Below, in pieces: positions 34,358-43,990 of a DNA stretch of 64,000 nucleotides. The notes beneath the pieces are model-generated. The model searched no databases and was not told where the DNA came from. It was given only the letters and a program-made list of their open reading frames with translations. Both the position numbers and the translations under genes were made by a program. Every line of letters starts with the position of its first letter. Positions within the stretch are counted from its first letter, which is position 1. Origin of the DNA: an uncultured Clostridia bacterium (lineage in GTDB: Bacteria > Bacillota > Clostridia > Christensenellales > Borkfalkiaceae); the NCBI GenBank assembly GCA_934271065.1, contig CAKQQQ010000002.1, positions 1 through 64,000 on the forward strand. The letters are read 5' to 3'.

Positions 34358-37300
34358 TTATAGATTTTCATCGGCATTGACCGTTACGTCAAATCCCGAA
34401 GCCGTTAAATCCGTCGTCGCATACATATACTGAACGCTTTTCGCGTTGACCACGACGCCGCTTATATTATCTTTACCGTTTTTGATAATGTCTCCCGCGC
34501 TGAACAAACGGTATATATCGCTTCCCTGAGCGTTTACCGTTATATCCCTGAACGTACAATTTTCCGACTGATTCGCGCCGCCCAAAATTCCGCATTGCGC
34601 GCCCGTAAACGCAGTCTTAAACGTTACGGTAACCTTTTCAAAAACGCTGTCCTGCGCGCACACTCCGAATACCGAAGCATTCGCGCTTTCCGTATACATT
34701 TTGGCAACTTCTATTTCCACGTTCTTGATTACCGCTCCTTTCAAAGCGTTGAACAGTCCGAGCGAATAACTCAAATCGACGTTTACTATCTTATTACCTC
34801 TGCCGTCTATCGTCCCGGCAAAGCCTGCCGCGCCGAGATTTACCCAACCCGCGCCCGTGAAACCCGTATTGACAACGTTAAGATTCCAAGGTATAACGTA
34901 ATACGCGCCTTTATTCTTTTCGCCGTCTTCTGCCGAGCAATAAACCGCTTCCTTGAATTCCGCGCCGCTCGTAAGGTGTTTCGTAACGATGGTTACAGGT
35001 GCGATAACGGTTATTTTTTCGCCGTTTTTCTGACCTTTAACGACGACGTTTTTTATACCGTGTTTCGTCAAATCGCCCTTAATTTGCGACATATCGAGAT
35101 TGCTTAAATCTTTGCCCAGATCAATTCCGACGCAGGTTATGCTCTGAACGGTCAACCCCGATTGCTCCGCGCCGAGACTAATGGAATAGGTATCGTCCGT
35201 AAGTAAGATATCCTGATTATCGGAAAGGATTATTTCTTTCGTTTCGCCCGTCGTTATTCCTTTTACGCTCGTAATCGTACCGTAAATATAGTTGATTTTC
35301 TTCGCTTCGGCGACTACGCCGTCAAAACTCGATCCGCCGTTCGAAGCGTGGCTTATAAGATAGAATATCTCGCTGCCTTCCGCCGTAACTTTTACGTTTC
35401 TGTAAGTGTTTCCAACCGCGTTGTTTCCCGAAAGAATACCGCCCGTCGTAGCGGTAAACACGCAATCGAAAGTTACCGTTACGTTTTCGAAAAGCGTCTT
35501 TTTCGTAATTACGCCGAATACCGATTTGTTTTCCTGCGGAACGAAATTCGCTACGGTAAAGTTTATATTCTTTACGACGGCGTTTTCCGTACAGTTGAAT
35601 ATCCCCGGAACTCCTTTTTCTATATTAAGGTTTTTAACGGTATAACCCCTGCCGTCTATCGTACCCTTGAAGCCTTCTGCTTCCGTCCACAACATATCCG
35701 CTTTCCAGTCTATCCCGCTCGCGTCTATATCGTCGGTCAATATGAAGTATTTACCTTCGCTCAAAGCCGTTCCTTGACTCTGGATATTCGCTTTCAGATT
35801 GTCTTTCGTAAGAACGTCCGTTACGAACAGTACGGGTATCGACAAAGTGACCGCACCGCCGCCCTGCGTTCCGATTACGGTTATAACGTTGTTGCCGTGT
35901 TTCGTCACGTCCGACTTGATTTCGTCGAGATTCAGGTTGTTTATATCCGTACCTAAATCGTAAGACAGGCAAGTTATTCCGTTTACCGTCATAGACGAAT
36001 AATCTTTTCCGCTCTCGCTCAACGAAACCGACTTCTCGTCAAGCCCCAATATAATCTGCTGAACGTTATCGAACTCGACGACCGTTTCTATATCCGCCGT
36101 AACGCCGCCCGTTTCGCCGACGACGGACGGATTCGCAGATTCGTTTCCGCCGATATATTTCAGTTTCGAACAAGACACGGTACAATTTTCATACGTGTTT
36201 TTACCGTTGTTACCCGAATAATATCCGTTGCCGACGAGAGTCGTAAGTATGCTCCTTTTAGCCTGAACGTCAACGTTTCGGAACGTCGTTCCGCTCGTCT
36301 GCTGGGCGATAAGCAATCCCGAATTGTTATTCGTTTCCATATTTACGACGGTTTTGAAAGCGATACCGACGTTTTCAAACGAACAGTCCTTGACGTTGTT
36401 CGCGAAAAGCGTCGCGTCCGTCACGCTCGATTTATACTCTGCGACTTCAAAAGTTATATTACGAATAACGGCGTTGACCATCCCCCTGAAAATACCCGAA
36501 GAATCGACGTTGATATTGAACACTTTGTATCCGTTTCCGTTAAGCGTACCAGAGAAGCCTTTGCCGTAATTGATATACGACGGAACTTTCTGCGCTCCGT
36601 TTTCGTCCGTAAACGAATATATAGACTTATTTTCCGCGTCTACGTCGTTTTTAAGAACGTAATACGCGCCAGCGTTCTTGATACCGTCTTCGTCCGTAGC
36701 CGTGACGCATTGCATCAACCGATTAAACGTTTCGATTTCAGCCGTCGCGATCGTTACGGGAATCCTTATCAGAACGGAATCTTTCCCGTCGTCCGCCAGA
36801 ATTTCTATAGTCTTGTCAGGTCCGTGAAGCGCGAATTTATCTTTTACGGCGGTCACGTTTAAGTTTTCTATATCCGTTCCCAAATCGTTTACGCCGTATT
36901 TAACCGAGCGGATATTCGTATAACCGCCGTAATCGGCGTCGCCGTCTTTAAGCGAAATCGACACCTTATCCCTTGAAAGAATTAAGGTCTGAACGGTTTT
37001 GAAATCGACGATTTTCAAATCGGACATAACGTCTACGGTATGACGTAATTTTACGTTTATACCGCTTTTTGTCTTTAACGCGATTTCAACTTTTCTGTCG
37101 CCCGTGTCGGATTCTTTGAACAGTTCGCTTATATTAAATCTTACCATTCCGTCAAGCGTTATGAAATCGGTTATCGTTTTGCCGTCAAACGTTATCGAAA
37201 TTATCTCGGAATCGGAAAATTCGTCGTCGACGGTCAGATATCCTACGCCGTTAGAAAAATGTATCGTACTTACTTCGGCGGACTCTTTCGTTAAATTGCC

Positions 37301-39460
37301 CTTAATGCCGTCAACGGAATATACGGAAACGGATTTAAGAGAATCGTCGGGAGACTGCTCGTGAGCCAACTCCAACACTTTATCGGCGTTTATCGCGAAG
37401 TTATCGAACGTACAAGGTTTATCCCGTCTGTACCCTGCGTACTGCGAACCGCCGAATAACGAATCGATTACCACGCCTTCGGCGTTTACGGTAACGTTAT
37501 TAAACGCGGTACTGCAAATCATACATTTCGTAATGAGCCCGTTCATACCCGCGATTTTGTCTCTGCCGCCCGTTATATTGAACGTGACGTTATCGAAGGT
37601 CGCCCCTACGACGGTCGCGCCTATCATCGGCGCTTGATTTCCGCCGTAGTTGCCGCTGAACGTTACGTTTTTAACCGTCGCGCCGACGCCTATCATTCCG
37701 AAAATACCGTTCGACCACGAAACCGAATCGTATTTTACGGTATGAATTTTACCGTTTCCGTCCTTTCCGTCCAGCACGCCCTTAAAGCCGTATACGCCCG
37801 AACCGTTAGTAATATTTGCGCCGTATTCCGCGCTGTAAGTATAGGTAATATCGTTCACGAGACGATAATAACCGTATCTTTCGGTATTGGTTTCGGAATA
37901 TTCGACGACTTCTCTCAATTCGTCGGCGTTTCCGATATTCTTCGTAATAATCAGTACGGGAACTTCTACGCGATAGTTTTTCCCGTCCGCGCCCGTTCCG
38001 CAGACGATAATTTCTTTGTCTCCGTAAACTCTCTTGTCAAGACCGCCGACAGAAAGGTCGCTTATATTTTTACCTAAATCAAACTGACCGATCTTAATCG
38101 AATTTACGCTGCTTAATTCGACGCCGCAGTCGGAAATATTTATAGATTTTACTTCGTCGGTCAATAATATTTCCTGAACGCCGTCAACTTTTATACGCTC
38201 TTCATCGGAAGAGATATTCGATAATAATATTCCTTTTATCCGATTTATCGTCTCGTCGGACAATCCGATATATTCGATAAGATAATTGTAGACGGCTTCG
38301 TTAATAGTTCCGTTTACGGTATAATTCGCCTTCAACGCGTCTATAAAAAGCCCCATGGCGACGTAGTTGCCGCCGTCGTTTTGCATTATTCCGCTGTTTG
38401 TAAACGACTTTCCGTCTTCCGACACGCCGCTTCTGAGACGCCTGCCGTATCTCGAAAAGGTCGTCAGTTCATAATCTTTTATCAAAGACTGCTCGTCTAC
38501 ACCGAGCAAACCGTTAATCAGCAAAGCGAGCGTACCCGTTCTGTCCGCGCCCGCGTTGCAATGAAAATAGACGGGATAATTTCTCTCGTCTGCCAATAAC
38601 TCAAACAGTTGTTTTATCGCGTTTTTGTTATTTGCGTCGTAACTGCCCGAAACCTTGTCTTTTCCTAAATTCTGCCACGCTTCGTAGTCGATTACGTTTG
38701 CATATTGCCCCAAAGGAATCTTGACGTATTTAACGTTTCCGCCTACGGCGTTCCGAGTTTGCCCGCCGTCGTCGCTTTCCGAACGTAAATCTATTTCGGT
38801 TTTTATACCCAACCGATTAAGCATCGTCGCTTTGCCTTCGTCGGTTATAGACTCGCCGTTTACCCTTCCGTTTAATTTTCCGCCGCGATACAGCAGCCCG
38901 TAATTCACGTTTCCGCTACCGACTTTATAGCCGCCGAGATCCCTTACGTTGGATACGCCGTCTACGGATATCGCCCTTACCGCGCTTTGCGCGGTCTTAA
39001 ACGAACCGACTTCCGACGCGTCGTTTGAATAAGTTCCTTTAACTTTCCAGTAATAGGTTCTGCCCGGAATCAGATTGTATAATTCGAGAGCGGGAGTATA
39101 TCCGAAAACTTTTTCAAGACGCGGATTTTCAAAAGACGCGTTCTCGGAAACGTAAACGTTATAAAAAGAACTTCCGTTTTGCTTCCACGAAAGCGTAACG
39201 CCCTTCGCCCACTTTCCGCTATATTCGTTTTTCAATAATACGCTTATCTGGGTTTCTTCGTCGGTCGCAGATAAATATTCGTCTACGCTTTCGTCCGTTA
39301 TCGAAACCGTTTCGCCTTCGTTGTTCGATAATAATTCTATTTTATTCGATTTATTCACGCCCCTTACCGCGTTATATGCAAACACCGTCCCGACGGAACA
39401 CAACGACAGCATCGATATAAGCGCGACGGTTATGAAGATTCTTTTTGATTTAGTCTTCAA
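34358..39460 (-). CDS. Secreted tyrosine phosphatase fused to four beta-helix-like modules, 1700 aa
   Basis: A signal peptide (to about residue 29) is followed by a fibronectin-like domain (85-158). A phosphatase domain of the Y_phosphatase3 type spans about 160-410, with the P-loop HCNAGADRTG at 300-309 (nucleophile Cys301, Arg307) and the upstream DLRSESD segment. The rest holds four modules of about 300 residues, each an Ig-like part (KHGNNVITVIG, NVTIVTK-like ends) plus beta-helix strands (GTIDGRGYTVKN). The enzyme class removes phosphate from tyrosine, serine/threonine or phosphoinositides. The start is TTG with AGGAGGAG upstream. It is the first gene of the 28-kb locus, next to its AraC regulator. 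No membrane anchor is seen. Confidence 0.8.
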   Translation of the reverse strand: MKTKSKRIFITVALISMLSLCSVGTVFAYNAVRGVNKSNKIELLSNNEGETVSITDESVDEYLSATDEETQISVLLKNEYSGKWAKGVTLSWKQNGSSFYNVYVSENASFENPRLEKVFGYTPALELYNLIPGRTYYWKVKGTYSNDASEVGSFKTAQSAVRAISVDGVSNVRDLGGYKVGSGNVNYGLLYRGGKLNGRVNGESITDEGKATMLNRLGIKTEIDLRSESDDGGQTRNAVGGNVKYVKIPLGQYANVIDYEAWQNLGKDKVSGSYDANNKNAIKQLFELLADERNYPVYFHCNAGADRTGTLALLINGLLGVDEQSLIKDYELTTFSRYGRRLRSGVSEDGKSFTNSGIMQNDGGNYVAMGLFIDALKANYTVNGTINEAVYNYLIEYIGLSDETINRIKGILLSNISSDEERIKVDGVQEILLTDEVKSINISDCGVELSSVNSIKIGQFDLGKNISDLSVGGLDKRVYGDKEIIVCGTGADGKNYRVEVPVLIITKNIGNADELREVVEYSETNTERYGYYRLVNDITYTYSAEYGANITNGSGVYGFKGVLDGKDGNGKIHTVKYDSVSWSNGIFGMIGVGATVKNVTFSGNYGGNQAPMIGATVVGATFDNVTFNITGGRDKIAGMNGLITKCMICSTAFNNVTVNAEGVVIDSLFGGSQYAGYRRDKPCTFDNFAINADKVLELAHEQSPDDSLKSVSVYSVDGIKGNLTKESAEVSTIHFSNGVGYLTVDDEFSDSEIISITFDGKTITDFITLDGMVRFNISELFKESDTGDRKVEIALKTKSGINVKLRHTVDVMSDLKIVDFKTVQTLILSRDKVSISLKDGDADYGGYTNIRSVKYGVNDLGTDIENLNVTAVKDKFALHGPDKTIEILADDGKDSVLIRIPVTIATAEIETFNRLMQCVTATDEDGIKNAGAYYVLKNDVDAENKSIYSFTDENGAQKVPSYINYGKGFSGTLNGNGYKVFNINVDSSGIFRGMVNAVIRNITFEVAEYKSSVTDATLFANNVKDCSFENVGIAFKTVVNMETNNNSGLLIAQQTSGTTFRNVDVQAKRSILTTLVGNGYYSGNNGKNTYENCTVSCSKLKYIGGNESANPSVVGETGGVTADIETVVEFDNVQQIILGLDEKSVSLSESGKDYSSMTVNGITCLSYDLGTDINNLNLDEIKSDVTKHGNNVITVIGTQGGGAVTLSIPVLFVTDVLTKDNLKANIQSQGTALSEGKYFILTDDIDASGIDWKADMLWTEAEGFKGTIDGRGYTVKNLNIEKGVPGIFNCTENAVVKNINFTVANFVPQENKSVFGVITKKTLFENVTVTFDCVFTATTGGILSGNNAVGNTYRNVKVTAEGSEIFYLISHASNGGSSFDGVVAEAKKINYIYGTITSVKGITTGETKEIILSDNQDILLTDDTYSISLGAEQSGLTVQSITCVGIDLGKDLSNLDMSQIKGDLTKHGIKNVVVKGQKNGEKITVIAPVTIVTKHLTSGAEFKEAVYCSAEDGEKNKGAYYVIPWNLNVVNTGFTGAGWVNLGAAGFAGTIDGRGNKIVNVDLSYSLGLFNALKGAVIKNVEIEVAKMYTESANASVFGVCAQDSVFEKVTVTFKTAFTGAQCGILGGANQSENCTFRDITVNAQGSDIYRLFSAGDIIKNGKDNISGVVVNAKSVQYMYATTDLTASGFDVTVNADENL
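35349..35770 (-). repeat. Long direct repeat, copy 2 (partner 19930-20350)
   Basis: The third beta-helix module of the phosphatase fusion is nearly identical over about 420 bases to one in the secreted protein gene at 18930-21275. Confidence 0.8.
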
Positions 39461-39489
39461 TCCCTTCTCCTCCTATTATCTGTAAAATC

Positions 39490-39495
39490 ATTATA
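39490..39495 (-). promoter_or_regulatory. -10 element of the long glycan operon
   Basis: A perfect TATAAT on the minus strand lies about 30 bases before the TTG start at 39460. No matching -35 is seen at 16-18 bases, as expected for a promoter that needs an AraC-type activator. Confidence 0.5.
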
Positions 39496-39559
39496 ACACC
39501 GTAAAAAACACATTTATAGGAAAATCTCCCTTATTTTTTGTAAAATCGGTTTTAATTCC

Positions 39560-39588
39560 TTGCCATTACCGCAAAAAAGATTTATAAT
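39560..39588 (+). promoter_or_regulatory. Promoter of the first AraC regulator
   Basis: TTGCCA is followed after 17 bases by TATAAT, with the ATG 27 bases downstream. Confidence 0.75.
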
Positions 39589-39614
39589 GCTTATAAATCG
39601 AAGGGGGAAAATAT

Positions 39615-40583
39615 ATGCATCCGACAACGTTGCCCGATTCGGGGAGTACGCACGATCCATACGATATAGGTTTTTACACGAATCAATTCATTTTTAAGGA
39701 CTATCCGAAGTACTTTATATGCAGCGCATATTTCCACGACGACGCTCAGCTTTTCCCTATTCTGATGCACAATCACTCTTTCTACGAGATCAATATAGTT
39801 ACGGGCGGAAGCGGCTGGCACTATATCGAAAACCAATGCATAAAAGCGAAACTCGGAAGCGTGTTCGTTATTCCGCCGAACGTCAGACACGGATATTACA
39901 CCGAAGACCCGCATAGTTTCAAAATTTTCCATATTCTTTTAAGTTCGTATTTTATGGGAAAATACAAGGAAGAACTTGAAAGCATCGAAGGTTATAAAAC
40001 GATGTTTGAAATAGAGCCTACGCTCCGTTCAAACTTACGCAAAACTGTGTTTCTCATTCTTTCGGAGAACGAGTTGTCGTTTTTTGAAAAAGATTTTACC
40101 GAATTGACTGATTTTTCGAAAAATCAAAGTTACGCAAACAACGTCGCGATAGTAGGTAAAACCATCTATCTCATATCTCGGCTGTGTACGCTGTTATTAA
40201 ACCATCACGGCGATATATTAAGAAAAAACTCCCCCGACAACAACAGTCGAGTCGATATACTCAATATTCTTTCTTCCATAGAATACATACAAAACAATTT
40301 CGCGCAAAAAATCACGATAGACGATCTTGCGAAGAACGCAAAGATGTCGCGTTCGCTTTTTATAAAGCAATTCGAATTGTATACGAAAAAAACGATCAAA
40401 GACTACGTAATGAATACGAGAATCGAAAAATCTCTGAATTTGCTTGACTCGAATTACGATATATCTTACGTCGCGCAGGAATGCGGCTTCTTCGATTCGT
40501 CGCACTTTTCAAGATATTTCAAAAAAATAATCGGAAAAACTCCGCTCGAATACAAAAAAAACAAAAATCTCAAAAAAAGATAA
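39615..40583 (+). CDS. AraC-family regulator of the long glycan locus
   Basis: A 322-residue regulator with an N-terminal cupin sensor (about 35-150: LMHNHSFYEINIVTGGSGWH, SVFVIPPNVRHGY) and a C-terminal pair of helix-turn-helix motifs (about 218-318: ITIDDLAKNAKMSRSLFIKQ and DISYVAQECGFFDSSHFSRY). Such proteins bind a sugar in the cupin and switch on a neighbouring operon. GAAGGGGG precedes the ATG. The gene is divergent from the 28-kb operon, which is its most likely target. A bidirectional terminator follows. Confidence 0.9.
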   Translation: MHPTTLPDSGSTHDPYDIGFYTNQFIFKDYPKYFICSAYFHDDAQLFPILMHNHSFYEINIVTGGSGWHYIENQCIKAKLGSVFVIPPNVRHGYYTEDPHSFKIFHILLSSYFMGKYKEELESIEGYKTMFEIEPTLRSNLRKTVFLILSENELSFFEKDFTELTDFSKNQSYANNVAIVGKTIYLISRLCTLLLNHHGDILRKNSPDNNSRVDILNILSSIEYIQNNFAQKITIDDLAKNAKMSRSLFIKQFELYTKKTIKDYVMNTRIEKSLNLLDSNYDISYVAQECGFFDSSHFSRYFKKIIGKTPLEYKKNKNLKKR

Positions 40584-40600
40584 AAAACAAATCTTAAACG

Positions 40601-40620
40601 TATGCCAGACAAAAATAATT
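40601..40620 (+). repeat. Short end fragment of the MITE-like repeat
   Basis: Nineteen bases starting TATGCCAGAC are identical to the left end of the element at 59680. The match stops there and a terminator follows. Confidence 0.6.
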
Positions 40621-40623
40621 GAA

Positions 40624-40657
40624 AAAAACGAACTCCGTTCAAATAGGAGTTCGTTTT
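40624..40657. terminator. Bidirectional terminator between AraC and DUF4838 genes
   Basis: AAAAACGAACTCC and GGAGTTCGTTTTT form a 13-bp stem with T-runs on both strands, closing the rightward AraC gene and the leftward second locus. Confidence 0.85.
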
Positions 40658-40676
40658 TGGTTTATTAGTGAATATA

Positions 40677-42476
40677 TTACGATTTTGCGGGGATTTTGAC
40701 TTCGGTTTCGGTAAAAGCAACGTACCTGTCAAGCGAATAATTTTCCCTTGCCGCGTCTATTTCGGCATAGCGTGCGGTCGCGACGAATTCTTCACGCTTC
40801 GCCGCCCTGTCGGCTTCGTTGCCACGCGGAAAATAATAATAATAGTTAAGATAAATCAAATCGAGCGGAGTTACTTTTACAGCCGCCAGCCGTTTAAGAT
40901 ATTTTTCTCTTTCTTCGCCGCTAAATGCCGCGTTTATTTTTTCCGCGCCGTCTTCGAGCGTTTTTATCGCCGAAACAAGCATCGGATACGGGTTATATTC
41001 GCCGTTCGTAAAATTGCCGAAAGTCTCGAATTTTACGTCTTCGCCGTCGGCGAGTTTCGCGGCGTAATTATCGGAAAACAGCCGCATAAACTCTCTGACG
41101 TTATCAGCCGCAACCGAGTAATAACCGTCGATATATTCGTCTATAAGACGGTTTGCAGGTTGTTTATTGCCGTTCATTATCTGTCGATATGCGTACGCGC
41201 GCATATTGCATTGCCAACTTTTGCGGCTGTCGTTACTGCCCTGCACGCACAGATAGGTTATACCGTAATCTCTGAAATTCTTAACGTTATCGTCAATATT
41301 TCTGAACGAGTCGTAATACCCGAAAAAGTTATTGAACGCCACGTCGTACGCCCAGAACCAGAATTCTTTCGCGACCACGCGCCATTCGGAAGTTATCCTT
41401 ACTATATCCGTCTGCTTCGCGTCGAAATATGGGCGGGCGGCGTTTGAAAACAGCGCGAACTGTATGATCAGGTTTTCGTCGGCGATAACGCTGTCGTCAA
41501 CGGGCGCAACCTTACCGTTTTCGGTTTTAACGGGCGCTTCTTTCGCGTAATCGTAAGCGAAAGTCATCAGTTTTACCGTTCTGCCGAGATTCTTTTTCGC
41601 GCGGGCGTTGACGGCGCGAATAACCGCGTTACAAAACCTGACGAGCAATCCGCTACGCTTATATTTAGCCGCGAGACGGCGGTTGTTGTCGTCGTCAAAA
41701 TATTCCGAGCCGTCTTCCTGCGTAAGCATAAAGGTCTTGACTTCGGGGCGAGAAACGACGTCGTTATACATTTCGTCGATGACCGCCTTTACGACGCTTT
41801 CGGGCATATCTTCGTTCAGCGTTCCGTCGTCGTTAAGACCGTTGGTTATGTCAACGGTGGTCGTTTTTTCGCCGTTGACGACTATACTCCGATAAAATTC
41901 GGGGTGGGTTTTGCCGTATTTTTCGTAAGGAACGTAAAAATGGAAGTTATGCGACACGTTTCTGCCGTAAACTTCTATTTCGCCGCCGTGAGCGTCGTCC
42001 GGAACGGTATACACGTCCTTAATACGGACTTTTGCCATAAAGTCCTGATCGGCAAGATTCTGAAACGTATCGCCGACGAGATAGGTACGCATTTCAAAAA
42101 GGGGTTCGTAAACGTATTTGTCAACCGTTATAAACTCTTTTTTAGGTATAATCTCGCAATCGGCGGTCAAAAATCTGACGCCGAGACATTCTTCGGCAAA
42201 CGCAAAGGCGGCGTATACCACCGCTCTTTGAGTTTTTCCGATAATTTTAATATTATTTCCGTCAACGTCGATAATAAAACCGTCAACGTGCGGAGTATCG
42301 AGTTTCGAGTTCGCTTCGAGCAGGATTTGACGCTCCCCCGCTCCGTCCGAAAGTTCTACGCCCGTAACCGCAAGAACGTATTTTTTTATCGCGCCCACAG
42401 CCGTTCGGGCGACCGATTCGGTTAAGCCCGACACGCAGACGGAATAGTTTTTGAGAGCCCGTTTATCTATTTGCAT
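40677..42476 (-). CDS. DUF4838 protein, cytosolic paralogue, 599 aa
   Basis: The order matches the lipoprotein at 25453: a small alpha/beta domain (ARTAVGAIKKYVLAVTGVEL, then KTQRAVVYAAFAFAEECLGV) followed by a TIM-barrel-like DUF4838 part with FMLTQEDGSEYFDDDNNRRL, a C-terminal helical domain and no signal peptide. It is therefore probably cytosolic or exported by other means. Function is unknown, but DUF4838 proteins accompany glycan loci. It is the last gene of the second locus, begins right after the stop codon of the preceding gene and has no clear ribosome binding site, which suggests coupled translation. Confidence 0.78.
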   Translation of the reverse strand: MQIDKRALKNYSVCVSGLTESVARTAVGAIKKYVLAVTGVELSDGAGERQILLEANSKLDTPHVDGFIIDVDGNNIKIIGKTQRAVVYAAFAFAEECLGVRFLTADCEIIPKKEFITVDKYVYEPLFEMRTYLVGDTFQNLADQDFMAKVRIKDVYTVPDDAHGGEIEVYGRNVSHNFHFYVPYEKYGKTHPEFYRSIVVNGEKTTTVDITNGLNDDGTLNEDMPESVVKAVIDEMYNDVVSRPEVKTFMLTQEDGSEYFDDDNNRRLAAKYKRSGLLVRFCNAVIRAVNARAKKNLGRTVKLMTFAYDYAKEAPVKTENGKVAPVDDSVIADENLIIQFALFSNAARPYFDAKQTDIVRITSEWRVVAKEFWFWAYDVAFNNFFGYYDSFRNIDDNVKNFRDYGITYLCVQGSNDSRKSWQCNMRAYAYRQIMNGNKQPANRLIDEYIDGYYSVAADNVREFMRLFSDNYAAKLADGEDVKFETFGNFTNGEYNPYPMLVSAIKTLEDGAEKINAAFSGEEREKYLKRLAAVKVTPLDLIYLNYYYYFPRGNEADRAAKREEFVATARYAEIDAARENYSLDRYVAFTETEVKIPAKS

Positions 42477-42478
42477 AA

Positions 42479-43990
42479 TTATTTCAGTACTACAAGCACT
42501 CCTTCGCCCGCTTCTAACGTAAGGGGAAGAATTTTGGTCGCGACGTTTGTGGAAACGGCACGCTGTATAACTTCGTAGCCGTAAGTTTTATCGAAGTTGA
42601 GAGTTACGTTCGCTTTACTTTTTCTCGAATAGTTTACGACGTAAAGCGCAGTCCCGCCAAGGTAATCGAAACAACCGACGAAACAGTCGTCGCCCGAAAC
42701 GGAAGTCAGTTGACGGAAATTTCCGCTACGGATAAGTTCGTCTCTGCCCTTGTCAGACGTTCTTGCAAGTTGGTTGGCTTTATTACCGTGAACGATCATA
42801 CCTACGTTCGCGCTGTTCATCAGAACGTGGTCTATCGCAGAGATCTGCTTATTCGCTTTCTGCGCGTAGTAATACCATTCGTTTACGCTGCCCGCGGCGG
42901 AGATAAGTCCGTTACGGTTGAAGTCGTAAGTTCCGTTCGGCGCGTAGGCAAAGTGCAGCGGAGAAATGAGCGGGAAATACTGTATCGCCTTACAACCGTA
43001 GCAAAGCGCGATATTCACGTCGAATAACAGTTCGCCTTCGTTGGGATAGTAATCCACCGATTCTTTCTCTACGGCTTCGTCGTTCCATTGTCCGCCCGCC
43101 TGCAACATTCTCCACATAGGCACACCGTACTTATTGGCAAGCGTGCGGATTGAAGAAAGCGTGGGGAACATAATAGACAGGTCTTTATCGGGCGTGTCTT
43201 TTTGGGTGTAGAAGTAGCCCGTAGCCGAAAGGAACGGCATTTTTACGTCGGTAAACAGTTTTTCGAAATACTTTTCTTGCGAAATGTTTTCTTCGTAGCC
43301 GCCGTAAGTCAGGTCGCCGCCGCCGTAGCCGAGCGCGTTGACGTACATCTGCGTATCGCCGTAGCCGATATTCCTTATCATTTTGGAAACTTCGCTAAGC
43401 CCGTCGAGTTGATACCAGAACGGTTCGTCCGCGCCGCGTATGCCGAGCAACGAATCGTATTCCAACAAATCTTTCATCTGATTATACAAATCCCGTTCGG
43501 TAAACGGCAACGGCTCGCCTTTATGATACGCGTCTTCGAGCGTTTCGCCTTTACTTTTATCAAGTCTGCCCGCTATCTTATCGACTATCGAACAGTTGGC
43601 GAACTGACCTATACCGTACTTTCCGCCTAATTCGAGCGAACGACGGACGTTCGACTTATTATAGTCTGCCGAGTACACTATCATATTAAGCCCCGCGTCC
43701 GCGATAAGTTTATAATACTTTTCGTCGATGAGTTGCGGGAAGTTATAACCGTCGATACTTCCGCCCGACGCGTAAGGACCGTAGAATCCGCCTATGGGCA
43801 TAACGTCCTTTCCGCCGAGATAGTTAAAAGTAAGAGTGTTATAATCGAGAGGATTGCCTTTTTCGGATATATAGTAATTGTCGTTGCGCAGGTTTTCGAC
43901 CTTTGCGGACGGAGTTTTAGTTCCGCAACCGGAAAGGGCGCACGCAAGCACCGCAAAGGACATTACAGCCGCGGTAATTTTCTTATTCAT
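42479..43990 (-). CDS. Lipoprotein with a TIM-barrel glycosidase-like domain, 503 aa
   Basis: The lipobox LSGC (Cys22) precedes a barrel-like domain (KLIADAGLNMIVYSADYNKS; IRGADEPFW with Glu189, a strand-4 position typical of an acid/base; YPNEGELLFDVNIALCYGCK) and a C-terminal beta domain (GTALYVVNYSRKSKANVTLN). The pattern is that of clan GH-A-like enzymes such as GH42-type proteins, but I cannot name the family. It would work at the cell surface. The gene overlaps the upstream one by 8 bases. Confidence 0.7.
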   Translation of the reverse strand: MNKKITAAVMSFAVLACALSGCGTKTPSAKVENLRNDNYYISEKGNPLDYNTLTFNYLGGKDVMPIGGFYGPYASGGSIDGYNFPQLIDEKYYKLIADAGLNMIVYSADYNKSNVRRSLELGGKYGIGQFANCSIVDKIAGRLDKSKGETLEDAYHKGEPLPFTERDLYNQMKDLLEYDSLLGIRGADEPFWYQLDGLSEVSKMIRNIGYGDTQMYVNALGYGGGDLTYGGYEENISQEKYFEKLFTDVKMPFLSATGYFYTQKDTPDKDLSIMFPTLSSIRTLANKYGVPMWRMLQAGGQWNDEAVEKESVDYYPNEGELLFDVNIALCYGCKAIQYFPLISPLHFAYAPNGTYDFNRNGLISAAGSVNEWYYYAQKANKQISAIDHVLMNSANVGMIVHGNKANQLARTSDKGRDELIRSGNFRQLTSVSGDDCFVGCFDYLGGTALYVVNYSRKSKANVTLNFDKTYGYEVIQRAVSTNVATKILPLTLEAGEGVLVVLK

